In this document: positions 34,403 through 45,883 of the stretch, in pieces
Position numbering within the stretch: the first letter of the stretch is position 1
Layout: every line of letters begins with the position of its first letter
Assembly (NCBI RefSeq): GCF_001424265.1
Contig: NZ_LMOV01000008.1
Coordinates: forward strand, 1 to 64,000
Reading direction: 5' to 3'
DNA: 64,000 nt
DNA from: Acidovorax sp. Leaf160
GTDB lineage: Bacteria > Pseudomonadota > Gammaproteobacteria > Burkholderiales > Burkholderiaceae_C
Made by a program: the position numbers and the translations under genes
The notes under the pieces: generated by a model
Told to the model about the DNA's origin: nothing
Database searches by the model: none
What the model saw: the letters and a program-made list of their open reading frames with translations, nothing else

Positions 34403-35878
34403 TTACCGCATCAACCCTGGTGGCAGCGGCATGGTCTTGCCGTTGAGGTTCAGCTGGCCCGACTCCAGTTGCACGGTGCTGGTCACGAACTCGCCTTCCT
34501 GACGCACATAGCCCGAGGACTGGGCCATGCGGAGCATGGCGTCCACGTCGCGCTCGCTCGCCTGCGGCCGTCCGGTGGCATGGGCCAGCGGCAGCATCCA
34601 GGCCTTCGGCATCCGCGCGGAGGCCTGCAGCGCCGAGCTCTTCATCAGCGCCGGCATCCAGCCCGCCTGGGCCACTTCGGCGTCGGAGGGCGCGCGCTTC
34701 ACCTCGCCGCCATACTGCAGCTCGCCGGTCTTGCCCTGGTAGGTCGCCTTCAGCTGCATCGAATAGGCCGGCAGGGCCTGTACCAGCCGGGGGGCGTTCT
34801 CCATCAGCACCGTCATGCTCTGCTGCTCGATCGCCGCCACCGCGTTGGCGATGCCGCCGGCGCGGTAGCTGTCGAGCACCACGCGCTGGAAGCTGCGGAT
34901 GGCTTCGATGCTGATGCGCTGGATCTTCTCTTCGGCGCTCAGCGCCTCGAAGTCGATCGGGCCCACGCGGCCGGCTGCATTCAGCTGGGTGGTCATGCCC
35001 AGCGTGCCGTTGGCGGCTTCCACGGCGTAGTTGCCCACCACGTTCTTCACATCCAGCAGGGGCTTGGAGTCGCCGCCGCCTGCCGGCAGCATGCTGACGA
35101 ACGCACGCTCCATGCGGAAATCGCCCTTGCCGGGGCCGATGAGCCACAGCCCGTCGATGACGGCCATGTCGAAGCGGCCGTCCACGCCCTGGAGCTGGAT
35201 GGAGGTGCGATCCACCGGCTCGACCGCGGCGGTCTCGTCGTTGTCGCTTTCTTCCTCGGGGTCAGCCTCGGCCAGCGCGGATTCGTCGGGAATGCCGGTC
35301 AGGCCGAACTCGGGCATCCGGAAGCTGCCTTTCAGGTGCTGGCCGTCGCGGCTGATGGCCATGTCGTACGCCATCTCCTGCCAGCGCATGGCCATGCCGT
35401 CGCTGTCGCCCATCTCGCCGGCGGGCAGCTGAAAGTGCACGTCGTGGCTGCCCGTCAGGTGGTGCACCGTCGTGAGGATGGGCGCGGAAGCCTTGCTGAG
35501 GCGCGCCTGGGCATCGGCGTTCAGTCCCTCCAGCGAAAACCGGGAGTCGATGACCGCGCCGGCGAGCTTGGCGCCTGCCAGCGGACCGTGGCGCACATCG
35601 CTCGCCACCACCAGCCGCAGCGGCTGGGGCGCGGCGCCGCCCTCCTCGTCCGGCGCGGGCACCCACTGCAGCACCAGTCGCGCCTTCGACGACAGGAAAC
35701 CCTTGTCGTAGTCGTTCGACACGACGACGTCGTTGCCCAGCGCCTTGCGCAGTTCGGCGACCGCTTCCTGGTAGTCGGTCTGCACGCGCTGCCCCAGGTA
35801 CCAGGTCGCCCCGCCGTAAGCCACCACGGCGGCGGCCACTGCACCGGCCACCGCCACTCCCACTCTCTTGTTGCTCAT
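34403..35878 (-). CDS. DUF945 (YdgA-family) exported protein
   Basis: This 491-residue protein is read from the ATG at 35878. An N-terminal membrane anchor (VGVAVAGAVAAAVVAYGGATWYLG) is followed by a long periplasmic part, and the DUF945 start motif YLGQRVQTDYQEAVAELRKAL directly follows the anchor. The remainder alternates beta-rich segments (HGPLAGAKLAGAVIDSRFSLEG; GELQYGGEVKRAP). An acidic stretch near residue 195 (DPEEESDNDETAAVEP) is unusual. Function of the family is not established; cell-envelope or outer-membrane roles have been proposed. It is a single gene bounded by a clear terminator. Confidence 0.88.
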   Translation of the reverse strand: MSNKRVGVAVAGAVAAAVVAYGGATWYLGQRVQTDYQEAVAELRKALGNDVVVSNDYDKGFLSSKARLVLQWVPAPDEEGGAAPQPLRLVVASDVRHGPLAGAKLAGAVIDSRFSLEGLNADAQARLSKASAPILTTVHHLTGSHDVHFQLPAGEMGDSDGMAMRWQEMAYDMAISRDGQHLKGSFRMPEFGLTGIPDESALAEADPEEESDNDETAAVEPVDRTSIQLQGVDGRFDMAVIDGLWLIGPGKGDFRMERAFVSMLPAGGGDSKPLLDVKNVVGNYAVEAANGTLGMTTQLNAAGRVGPIDFEALSAEEKIQRISIEAIRSFQRVVLDSYRAGGIANAVAAIEQQSMTVLMENAPRLVQALPAYSMQLKATYQGKTGELQYGGEVKRAPSDAEVAQAGWMPALMKSSALQASARMPKAWMLPLAHATGRPQASERDVDAMLRMAQSSGYVRQEGEFVTSTVQLESGQLNLNGKTMPLPPGLMR

Positions 35879-36011
35879 TGTCGAATCCCGTTGTCTGAAA
35901 GTTCCGCTCCGTGCGGGCTGGCCCGGGGACAGCCTGCAGCGTGAACGGCGCCGCACCATGCGGTGAGGGTCGGCAAGGTTAGCAGCTTCGGGAATGGGCC
36001 CGGCCCACGAC

Positions 36012-36047
36012 AAAAGCCCGCCACCTGGCACCAGGGGCGGGCTTGCA
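36012..36047 (-). terminator. Intrinsic terminator after katG
   Basis: On the minus strand AAGCCCGCC and GGCGGGCTT form the base of a long stem whose middle (CCTGG-TG-CCAGG) also pairs, followed by UUUU. It begins about 40 bp after the katG stop. Confidence 0.85.
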
Positions 36048-36087
36048 AAGGGAGCGCGGCCCGCAGGCCGCGGCCGACCGGGGTCGA

Positions 36088-38687
<2,600 letters not shown>

Positions 38688-39620
38688 TCAGGCCGCAGCC
38701 GAGGCGCGTTCCAGCACCTCCAACAGGTTCCGGGCCGCCCCCACGCCCATGTTCACGTAGGCATCGCCCGTCACGCCACCGATGTGCGGAGAGAGGACGA
38801 CATACTTCTCGCTCTGGAACGGGTGGCCTGCGGCCATCGGCTCCACGGCAAAGCTGTCCAGGCCCGCCGCCATCACCTGGCGCGAACGCACGGCCTCCAG
38901 CAGCGCGGCCTCGTCGATCAGGCCACCCCGCGCGGTGTTCACCACGATCACGCCGCGCTTGCACAGGGCCAGCGTGGCGGCGTTCAGCATGCCGCGGTTC
39001 TCTTCGGTCAGGGGGCAGTGCAGCGAAATCGCATCCGACTCGCGCCAGATGGCGTCGAGCGGCACGCTCTGCACGTAGTCCGGCAGGTTCTTGGCGAAAG
39101 GGTCGAAGCCGATCACACGCATGCCGAGCGCATCGGCCATCTTCGCGAAGCGCAGGCCGATCGCGCCCAGGCCCACCAGGCCCACGGTGCGGCCGCCCAG
39201 TTCCAGGCTCTTGTGCGTGGCCTTGTCCCAGTGGCCGGCGTGCATGCGCGCATCCAGCTCGACCACGGACTTGGCGCAGGCCAGCAGCAGCGCCAGCGCC
39301 TGCTTGGCCACCGCCGCGGCATTGGCGCCCACGGCGGCCACCACCTCGATGCCGCGCGCCTTGGCAGCCGCCTTGTCGATGGTGTCGGTGCCGCTGCCGT
39401 GCTTGGAGATCACTTTCAGCGACGGAGCCGCGTCCATCACGGCCGCGCCCACCTTGCCGTAGCGCACGATGATGGCCACCGGGTCATGCTGGGTGGCCAG
39501 CGCGACCATGTCGCCCTCGGTCGGCGTCTTGCCGGCGTAGACGATGTCGAAGCCCTGCAGCAGATCCAGCGCCTGCTGCGCCAGGTCGGCGCCGGTGACG
39601 ATGATGGTGCGGGCGCTCAC
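38688..39620 (-). CDS. D-2-hydroxyacid dehydrogenase (NAD-dependent)
   Basis: This 310-residue protein starts at the GTG at 39620, which has a GGAAGGGGA ribosome site and overlaps the RraA-like stop (GTGA). The nucleotide fold is VGLVGLGAIGLRFAKMADALG near residue 145. The catalytic Arg is in NTARGGLIDE, Glu in FAVEPMAAGHPF and His in LSPHIGG. It is of the phosphoglycerate/hydroxypyruvate-reductase type. Coupling to an RraA-like aldolase-family gene and a Bug binding protein suggests a role in using an imported hydroxy- or keto-acid; the exact substrate is unknown. Confidence 0.92.
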   Translation of the reverse strand: MSARTIIVTGADLAQQALDLLQGFDIVYAGKTPTEGDMVALATQHDPVAIIVRYGKVGAAVMDAAPSLKVISKHGSGTDTIDKAAAKARGIEVVAAVGANAAAVAKQALALLLACAKSVVELDARMHAGHWDKATHKSLELGGRTVGLVGLGAIGLRFAKMADALGMRVIGFDPFAKNLPDYVQSVPLDAIWRESDAISLHCPLTEENRGMLNAATLALCKRGVIVVNTARGGLIDEAALLEAVRSRQVMAAGLDSFAVEPMAAGHPFQSEKYVVLSPHIGGVTGDAYVNMGVGAARNLLEVLERASAAA

Positions 39621-40303
39621 AGCGATTCCCCTTCCTTCAGCAGGCCGGCGGCACGCAGCGCGGCGGGCAGCCACTTCGATGCCGTATCGCCGCGCGCGAT
39701 GGCCTCGATGCGGGCGGCCTCGTCGGCCACCTTCCTGTCGGCCAGGGCCAGCATGGCGGAGGCCTTGGCGCGTTCGATCACGACCACGCCGTCGGCGTCG
39801 CCCACCACCAGATCGCCCGGGTTCACCACCGCGCCGCCGGCGGAGATGGGGTGGTTGATGCGGCCGGGCACGTACTTGGTCGGGCCGGCGGGGTTGAAGC
39901 CGGCGCTGAACACGGGAAAGTCCAGCTCCAGGATCTCCAGCCTGTCGCGGATGGCGCCGTCCACGATCACGCCGGCCAGGCCGATCTTCTTGCAGGCGCT
40001 GAGCATCAGCGTGCCCATCAGCGCGGCGGTCTGGTCGCCCTTGCCGTCGATCACCAGCACGTCGCCGGGCTGGGCCAGCGCGATGGCGGCGTGGATCATG
40101 AGGTTGTCGCCGGGGCGCACCTCGACGGTGAAGGCCGGGCCCGCCACTTTCATGCGCTGGTGCACGGGCGAGATGCGGGCATGCATGGTGCCGCGGCGCC
40201 CGGCCACATCGGCCAGGATGGCGGCCTGGAAGGTGCCGGCCTTGGCAACGACGTCGGCGCCCACGCGCTCGATGTCACGGATCATTTCGGGAAGCTGGCT
40301 CAT
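39617..40303 (-). CDS. RraA-like protein (possible 4-carboxy-4-hydroxy-2-oxoadipate aldolase family)
   Basis: This 228-residue RraA-fold protein shows LADVAGRRGTMHARISPVH at the start, VRPGDNLMIHAAIALAQPGDVLVIDGKGD in the middle, and GVIVDGAIRDRLEIL, where the R-D pair and the Gly-rich loop form the metal/substrate site in HMG/CHA-type class II aldolases. True RNase E regulators are ~160 residues, and this longer form is usually a catabolic aldolase/oxaloacetate decarboxylase. It is the middle gene of Bug protein - RraA - dehydrogenase. Confidence 0.85.
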   Translation of the reverse strand: MSQLPEMIRDIERVGADVVAKAGTFQAAILADVAGRRGTMHARISPVHQRMKVAGPAFTVEVRPGDNLMIHAAIALAQPGDVLVIDGKGDQTAALMGTLMLSACKKIGLAGVIVDGAIRDRLEILELDFPVFSAGFNPAGPTKYVPGRINHPISAGGAVVNPGDLVVGDADGVVVIERAKASAMLALADRKVADEAARIEAIARGDTASKWLPAALRAAGLLKEGESL

Positions 40304-40553
40304 GGTGATGCTCGCTGAAAGGAAAGGAAAGAGGGTCGGTTCGCCGGCGCCGGGGGCTGCAGCGATGCGGGGGATGCGCCGAGGACGGCGGGCGTGGGGC
40401 CCGCTCCCGTGCGGTCATTCACGGCATGCGGCGGTCGCCGGGGTTGCCGGCGCAGGGGTTGTCTGTGACGACGCCGGTCATCGCGCCCGGACAGACGCCC
40501 GAACCGACGCCCGGACAGCCGCCTGGGCGCGGGAGGCATGCGGCGGCGGGCAG

Positions 40554-41567
40554 TCAGTCGATGCTGGCGCCGGAGTCCTTGACGATCTTGGCCCAGCGGG
40601 GCACTTCGGCCTTGAGCAGTGCGCTGAACTTTTCCGGCGTGCCGCCGAGCACGTCGCCGCCTTCCGACTTGAGCTTCTCCGCCACGTCCGGTTGGGTCAG
40701 CGCCTGGTTGATCGCCTGGTTCAGCGTCTTCACGATTGCCGCGGGCGTGCCTGCGGGCGCCAGCACGCCGTACCAGGAAGCTGCCTCGAAATCCTTGTAG
40801 CCCGATTCGGCCAGCGTGGGCGTGTCGGGCAGTTGGGCGGAGCGCTTGAGCGACGTGATCACGATCGCGCGCAGCTTGCCGTTGCGCACCTGGCCCAGCA
40901 GCGTGGGCACGGCGGACATGTACAGGTCGATCTGCCCGCCCACCAGGTCGGTCATGGCCTGCGAGGCGCCCTTGTACGGCACATGGCGCAGCTGGATGCC
41001 GGCGGCGTTCTCCGCCAGCTCGCCCGCCAGGTGGGCGACCGTGCCGTTGCCGGAATAGCCCAGCGTGAGCGCGTCGGGCTTGCCCTTGGAGGCGGCGACC
41101 ACGTCGGCGAAGGTCTTGTAGGGCGAGTTGGCGGGCGCGGCCATGACGATGGGTGCCGAGGACACCAGGGCCACGGGCACCAGGTCCTTGAGCGGGTCGT
41201 ACGGCAGCTTGGCGTAAAGCGAGGGGTTGATGGCCAGGTTGCTGGTCTGGCCCATCACCAGCGTGTAGCCGTCCGGCGCGGCCTTGGCTGCGGCGTCCAC
41301 GCCCAGGTTGCCGCCGGCACCCGGACGGTTGTCCACCACCACGTTCCACTTGTGCTGGTCGGTCAGCTTCTGCGCCACGGTGCGCGCGATCATGTCCGTG
41401 CCGCCGCCGGGCGGGAACGGCACGATGAGGCGGATGGGCTTGCTGGGGTAGGCGGCCTGCGCGTGGGCGGCTGCGGGAGCGAGTGCGGCCGCACCCATTC
41501 CCATCAGGGCCGCAAGGCACAGTGGCGCGCCCAGGGCGCGGCGAGTCATCGAAATGGCGTTCTGCAT
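40554..41567 (-). CDS. Tripartite tricarboxylate transporter (Bug family) substrate-binding protein
   Basis: This 337-residue periplasmic protein is read from the ATG at 41567 with an AGGAG ribosome site. A signal peptide of ~36 residues ends AAAHAQA. Bug/TctC hallmarks: YPSKPIRLIVPFPPGGGTDMIAR, VDNRPGAGGNLGVDAAAKAAPDGYTL and ATLAESGYKDFEAASWYGVLAP. No tctA/tctB membrane genes accompany it, as is frequent for Bug proteins in betaproteobacteria. It heads a probable operon with the RraA-like gene (250-bp gap) and the dehydrogenase, and diverges from an IclR regulator. Confidence 0.93.
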   Translation of the reverse strand: MQNAISMTRRALGAPLCLAALMGMGAAALAPAAAHAQAAYPSKPIRLIVPFPPGGGTDMIARTVAQKLTDQHKWNVVVDNRPGAGGNLGVDAAAKAAPDGYTLVMGQTSNLAINPSLYAKLPYDPLKDLVPVALVSSAPIVMAAPANSPYKTFADVVAASKGKPDALTLGYSGNGTVAHLAGELAENAAGIQLRHVPYKGASQAMTDLVGGQIDLYMSAVPTLLGQVRNGKLRAIVITSLKRSAQLPDTPTLAESGYKDFEAASWYGVLAPAGTPAAIVKTLNQAINQALTQPDVAEKLKSEGGDVLGGTPEKFSALLKAEVPRWAKIVKDSGASID

Positions 41568-41654
41568 GGTTTGTCTCCTGTTTGTGGACCTGCCGTGCCG
41601 TGCTGCAGGCATGGGTGGCAACCCTACGAAAACGTTTCAACCCATACAATGCAG

Positions 41655-41669
41655 TTGCGCACAGCGAAA
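41655..41669. promoter_or_regulatory. Candidate IclR operator
   Basis: TTGCGC-ACA-GCGAAA is an imperfect palindrome with one mismatch per arm, close to the TTTCGC-N3-GCGAAA pattern known for several IclR-family regulators. It lies in the 113-bp gap between the divergent Bug gene and the IclR gene, 11 bp before the IclR ATG. Confidence 0.5.
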
Positions 41670-41680
41670 CGAATACCACC

Positions 41681-42532
41681 ATGGGCAACCCTTCTACGAC
41701 ACGGTCCTCCGCTCCCTCGAACACCGCATCGAGCGGTAAAGCGGACAGTTCATCCCTGCCTGTCACGGCCCACGACGATGACGCGGGGCAGACCCGGGCC
41801 AGAGAGTCCGGTGGCGTGATCGCCGTGACCCGCGCCCTGCAGGTGCTGGAGGCGTTCGCCCTCGGCGAATCCCATCTGCCGCTGGCCGAGCTGAGCCGGC
41901 GCTGCGGCCTGCACAAGACCACCGTGCTGCGTCTGGCACGCACGCTTTCGCAATCGGGCTATCTGGTGCAGCGCGAGGACGGCGACTGGCGGCTCGGCCC
42001 CGCCACGGGCTGGCTGGGCGCCCGCTACCAGGCGGGCTTCGACGTGCAGAACGTCATGGAACCGGCCCTGCGCGCGCTGACCCAGGCCACCGGCGAAAGC
42101 GCCGCCTTCTACGTGCGCGAAGGCAACCTGCGCACCTGCATCGTGCGCGTGGAAGGCCCGCAGGCCTTGCGCCACCATGCGCGCATGGGCGAGGGCCTGC
42201 CGCTCGACAAGGGCTCGCCGGGCCGGGTGATCCTGGCTTTTTCGGGCGAACCCGGCGCGGTGTACGAAGCCATCCGCCAGCGCGGCTACCACTGGTCGAT
42301 CAGCGAGCGCGAACAGGGCGTGGCCACGGTGTCCGCGCCCGTCTTCGGCATGCACTGGCGGCTGATGGGGTCGGTCTGCATCTCGGGGCCCGCATCGCGC
42401 CTGACCGAAGACCGGCTGCAGGGGCTGGCGCAGACGGTGGTGAGCGCTGCCACGCAGCTGTCGTACGCGCTGGCGGGGAATGCGTCGGCCCAGGCGGCGC
42501 CCGTGCAAAGGGAAAGCCATTGGCATCCCTGA
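41681..42532 (+). CDS. IclR-family transcriptional regulator
   Basis: This is a 283-residue IclR regulator. A ~45-residue Ser/Thr/Asp-rich leader precedes the winged HTH (VIAVTRALQVLEAFALGESHLPLAELSRRCGLHKTTVLRLARTL). The effector domain follows (RLGPATGWLGARYQAGFDVQNV, LPLDKGSPGRVILAF, GVATVSAPVFGMHWRLMGSVCISGPASR). The ATG at 41681 is preferred because the upstream ORF is antisense to the Bug gene. It probably represses or activates the divergent Bug-RraA-dehydrogenase genes. Confidence 0.92.
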   Translation: MGNPSTTRSSAPSNTASSGKADSSSLPVTAHDDDAGQTRARESGGVIAVTRALQVLEAFALGESHLPLAELSRRCGLHKTTVLRLARTLSQSGYLVQREDGDWRLGPATGWLGARYQAGFDVQNVMEPALRALTQATGESAAFYVREGNLRTCIVRVEGPQALRHHARMGEGLPLDKGSPGRVILAFSGEPGAVYEAIRQRGYHWSISEREQGVATVSAPVFGMHWRLMGSVCISGPASRLTEDRLQGLAQTVVSAATQLSYALAGNASAQAAPVQRESHWHP

Positions 42533-42718
42533 CCGGCGGCGGCAGCCCGTCCAGGGGCGTGCTGCTGCGGGCGGTGTGAAGCCCCCAGCCCACCGTACGA
42601 CCCGCCCTGCAGGCCCGGCCCGCCGAGGCCCGTCACGGCGCCGCCCCCTCGGGACATCGCCGGCCGCCAGCGCGTGCTACCGTCTCCAGCGCCCTTCCCC
42701 CACCGTCAGGAGACCCGC

Positions 42719-43303
42719 TTGAGCCGCTACCCTCACCCCGACCTGAACACCCTGCCCCAGGACATCCGCGCCCGCATCCTGGAAGTGCAGGAGAAATCGG
42801 GTTTCATTCCCAACGTGTTCCTCGCCTTCGCGCGGCGGCCGGCCGAATGGCGGGCGTTCTTCGCCTACCACGACGCGCTGATGCTGAAGGAAGAAGGCAG
42901 CCTGACCAAGGGCGAGCGCGAGATGATCGTGACCACCACCAGCGCGGCCAACCAGTGCCTCTACTGCGTGGTGGCCCATGGCGCCATCCTGCGCATCTAC
43001 GAAAAGAAACCGTTCATCGCCGACCAGGTGGCAGTCAACTGGCGCAAGGCCGACATCAGCCCGCGCGAGCGCGCCATGCTCGAGTTCGCCATGAAGGTGT
43101 GCCTGAACAGCCAGGCGGTCGAGCCGGCCGATATCGATGCACTGCATGCGCACGGCTTCGACGATGAGGACGCCTGGGACATCGCGGCGATCACGGCGTT
43201 CTTCGGCTTGTCCAACCGCATGGCGAGCTTCGCCGGCATGCAGCCCAACCCCGAGTTCTATCTGATGGGGCGGGTGCCGCGCGAAAAGAAGCAGTGCCAG
43301 TGA
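42719..43303 (+). CDS. Carboxymuconolactone decarboxylase / AhpD-like peroxidase family protein
   Basis: This 194-residue protein has a TTG start at 42719, which places AGGAG 8 nt upstream and gives LSRYPHPDLNTLPQDIRARI; no ATG fits as well. The AhpD-type redox motif is C80-x2-C83-x3-H87 (QCLYCVVAHGAI). The family also includes uncharacterised peroxidase-related enzymes (TIGR01926-like), which it matches in length and in the C-terminal IAAITAFFGLSNRMASFAGMQPN. A role in organic peroxide reduction is likely. It is monocistronic. Confidence 0.9.
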   Translation: MSRYPHPDLNTLPQDIRARILEVQEKSGFIPNVFLAFARRPAEWRAFFAYHDALMLKEEGSLTKGEREMIVTTTSAANQCLYCVVAHGAILRIYEKKPFIADQVAVNWRKADISPRERAMLEFAMKVCLNSQAVEPADIDALHAHGFDDEDAWDIAAITAFFGLSNRMASFAGMQPNPEFYLMGRVPREKKQCQ

Positions 43304-43371
43304 AGCAGCGATGCTACTGATTCAGTAGCACCACAGGCTTATTTGACAAGCGCTCACGGCGGTTTTCACCA

Positions 43372-44415
43372 TCAATCCACGGCGGGGTGGCCGGGCGGAC
43401 CCGTGTCGCCGGCGGTCGCCGAGGTGGACGCTCGCTCGATCATGCGGAAACCCAGATCGAACGACGACCGCTCGGGCGCCACGCCCCGGCAGCGGTCCAC
43501 GATGAGCCGGGCGGCCAGGCGGCCGATCTCGGGGCCGTCCACATGCACGGTGGTGATGGCGGGCACCATGTGCGCAGCGAATTCGGCGTTGCCGAAGCCG
43601 GACACCGCCAGGTCCTCCGGCACCCGCAGGCCGCGCGCGCGGGCCTCCACCAGCACGCCATGGGCCAGCATGTCGGAGCTGCAGGCCACCGCCTGCAGTC
43701 GGGGTTGCCGTTCCAGCAACTCGCCCAGGGCGCGACGGCCCGATTCGAGCGTGCTGGGCGCGGCCACCCGGGCGGTGGGCACATCGCGGCCCCAGGCGGC
43801 AGCGAAGCCTGCGTGCCGCTGCATGGCGCGGTGGTCGTCCCCGGTGGCGATGCCCACACGTTGATAGCCCCGCGCCAGGAAATAGCCTGCCAGTGCGCTG
43901 CCGACCTTCAGGTGCGAGAAGCCGATCACCATGTCCACGGGCCGGTCGCTGAAGTCCCAGGTTTCCACCACCGGAATACGCGCGCGGCGCAGGCGCTCGC
44001 GGGCGCGCTCGGACTGCACCAGCCCCATCATCACGATGCCGTCCGGCTGGCGGCTGATCATGGCGGCCAGCACTTCGTCCTCGCGCGCTGCGTCGTAGAA
44101 GGTCTGGCCCAGCAGCAACTGGTAGCCCTGCTCGTGCAGCGCGGCGGTGAGGGTCTGGACGGTGGGAAGGAACTGCGAAACCGACAGGGCCGGAACGATC
44201 CCCGCCACCATGCGGCTGCGCTTCGACTTGAGCCCGCCCGCCAGCAGGTTGGGAACATAGCCGGTCGCCTCCACCGCCTGCTCGACCCGGGCGCGCGTCT
44301 TGTCGGAGACGATGGCCGGGTTGCCCAGCGCGCGCGAGGCCGTGATCAGCGACACGCCAGCCGCCTTGGCCACGTCGTGCAGCGTGGCGGGTTTGGGGGG
44401 AATGGGTGGGTTCAT
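43372..44415 (-). CDS. LacI-family transcriptional regulator (GntR-like)
   Basis: This is a 347-residue LacI/GalR regulator. The DNA-binding domain and hinge cover ~11-65 (TLHDVAKAAGVSLITASRALGNPAIVSDKTRARVEQAV), and the periplasmic-binding-like effector domain covers ~70-335. It is divergent from a Bug protein and hexarate dehydratase genes, with two matching LacI-type palindromes in the intervening 409 bp, so it probably represses that operon until a sugar acid binds. Closest named type by eye is GntR/IdnR. Confidence 0.92.
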   Translation of the reverse strand: MNPPIPPKPATLHDVAKAAGVSLITASRALGNPAIVSDKTRARVEQAVEATGYVPNLLAGGLKSKRSRMVAGIVPALSVSQFLPTVQTLTAALHEQGYQLLLGQTFYDAAREDEVLAAMISRQPDGIVMMGLVQSERARERLRRARIPVVETWDFSDRPVDMVIGFSHLKVGSALAGYFLARGYQRVGIATGDDHRAMQRHAGFAAAWGRDVPTARVAAPSTLESGRRALGELLERQPRLQAVACSSDMLAHGVLVEARARGLRVPEDLAVSGFGNAEFAAHMVPAITTVHVDGPEIGRLAARLIVDRCRGVAPERSSFDLGFRMIERASTSATAGDTGPPGHPAVD

Positions 44416-44697
44416 GGAAGGACGTGGGGAAAGATGCTCCGCGAGGCTGCTTCCCACCCCTCGAAGCCCTCAGTCATTCGCGCGGCACAGATGCGTGGCC
44501 GGGGTTCAGCGGATGGGGACAGGGACTGGCGAGCAGTGCATGGCGAAGGCAGAACAGCGGGCCGGCGCACTGGCCCGCCCCGCGATTCGGTTCGCATCCT
44601 GCCACGGCTTGGGTCCACCCCAGGGGCAGGTTCCGCAAATCCGCCCCGCCGCAGGCACGACCCCAGGCACCAGGAAAACCCTGATGAAATGTCAAAA

Positions 44698-44711
44698 TGA
44701 CAACGATATCA
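44698..44711. promoter_or_regulatory. LacI-type operator 1
   Basis: TGACAACGATATCA has near-symmetrical arms around the central CG typical of LacI/GalR sites. It shares AAATGACAACGAT with operator 2, 87 bp downstream, a spacing suited to looping. Confidence 0.75.
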
Positions 44712-44784
44712 TTTAACCAACGGTGTCCAGATCAGCCTTCTCAGCAGCCAATAACAGAGCGCGCCGTGGATTGAACATTTCAAA

Positions 44785-44798
44785 TGACAACGATGTCA
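44785..44798. promoter_or_regulatory. LacI-type operator 2
   Basis: TGACAACGATGTCA has perfect TGACA/TGTCA arms with a central CG. It lies 26 bp before the Bug-protein ATG, where bound repressor would block transcription. Confidence 0.8.
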
Positions 44799-44824
44799 CC
44801 TCAGGTGCTCGACAAGGAGACAAG

Positions 44825-45784
44825 ATGAAGAAGATGGTTGGGGCTGCGGCCCTCCTGCTGGCCGCGCTGGGCGCGTCGGCCCAGAACTGGCCGGAAAAGC
44901 CCGTCACCCTGGTGGTGCCGTTCCCGCCGGGCGGCTCGACCGACCAGGTGGCCCGCGCGGTGGGCCCGCGTCTCACCGAGAAGTTCAAGCAGTCGTTCCT
45001 GGTGGACAACAAGCCCGGCGCCACCGGCACCATTGGCGCCACCTTCGTGCAGCGGGCACCGGCCGACGGCTATACCTTCCTGGTGACCTCGCTGGGCCCG
45101 CTGGTCATCGTGCCGCACCTGCTCAAGAGCCTGCCCTACGACCCCACCAAGGACTTCGACTTCATCACGGTCGCCGTGCAGTCGCCCAACGTGCTGGTGG
45201 TGCCCGCCGCCTCGCCGCACAAGAGCGTGGCCGACGTGGTGGCCCACCTGAAGGCGAACCCCAACAAGATGAGCTTCGCCTCGGCCGGCAACGGCTCCAG
45301 CGACCACCTGACGGCCGAGCTGTTCTGGCAGCAGACGGGGACCCAGGGCGTCCACATCCCCTACAAGGGCGGCGCGCCTGCCCATACCGACCTCATCGGC
45401 AACCAGGTGGACGCCTCCTTCCAGAACGTGAATTCGGTCATCCAGTACATCAAGGCCGGCAAGATGCGCCCGCTGGCGATCACCAGCCCCAAGCGGTCTG
45501 CCGTGCTGCCCGACGTGCCGACGCTGGCGGAAGCCGGCGTGAAGAACGTCGAGGTCGCTTCCTGGCAAGCCATCGTGGCACCCAAGGGCCTGCCGCCGGC
45601 CGTGCGCCAGAAGGCCCACGCGGCATTCGTCGAGGCGCTCAACGATCCGAAGGTGAAAGACCAGTTCGTGTCGATCGGCTTCGAGATGGTGACCAACACG
45701 CCGGAGGAATTCGCCGCCTTCCAGCGCAAGGAATACGACCGCTGGAAGACGGTGATCCAGAACGGGAAGATCACCATCGATTGA
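44825..45784 (+). CDS. Tripartite tricarboxylate transporter (Bug family) substrate-binding protein
   Basis: This 319-residue protein has a signal peptide (MKKMVGAAALLLAALGASAQ) and an AAGGAG ribosome site. Bug features: NWPEKPVTLVVPFPPGGSTDQVAR, VDNKPGATGTIGATFVQRAPADGYTF and PTLAEAGVKNVEVASWQAIVAP. First gene of an operon with two hexarate dehydratases, so its ligand is probably galactarate, talarate or glucarate. TctA/TctB partners must be encoded elsewhere. Confidence 0.93.
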   Translation: MKKMVGAAALLLAALGASAQNWPEKPVTLVVPFPPGGSTDQVARAVGPRLTEKFKQSFLVDNKPGATGTIGATFVQRAPADGYTFLVTSLGPLVIVPHLLKSLPYDPTKDFDFITVAVQSPNVLVVPAASPHKSVADVVAHLKANPNKMSFASAGNGSSDHLTAELFWQQTGTQGVHIPYKGGAPAHTDLIGNQVDASFQNVNSVIQYIKAGKMRPLAITSPKRSAVLPDVPTLAEAGVKNVEVASWQAIVAPKGLPPAVRQKAHAAFVEALNDPKVKDQFVSIGFEMVTNTPEEFAAFQRKEYDRWKTVIQNGKITID

Positions 45785-45883
45785 GGTGCGCCTCCCATCC
45801 GGGCCCGCTCGGCCGGCGAAGCTCGCGCCGGGTGGGTCACGGACAGATCATTTCCTCGTGTTCATCCCCTCGCCCGCCCTTCC

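Larger units (their letters stand above)
44416..44824. other. 409-bp divergent regulatory region between lacI-type and Bug genes
   Basis: It holds two LacI-type operators (44698-44711 and 44785-44798) and the AT-rich promoter zone of the plus-strand operon around 44695-44790. The left 250 bp are GC-rich, with no gene supported. Confidence 0.6.
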
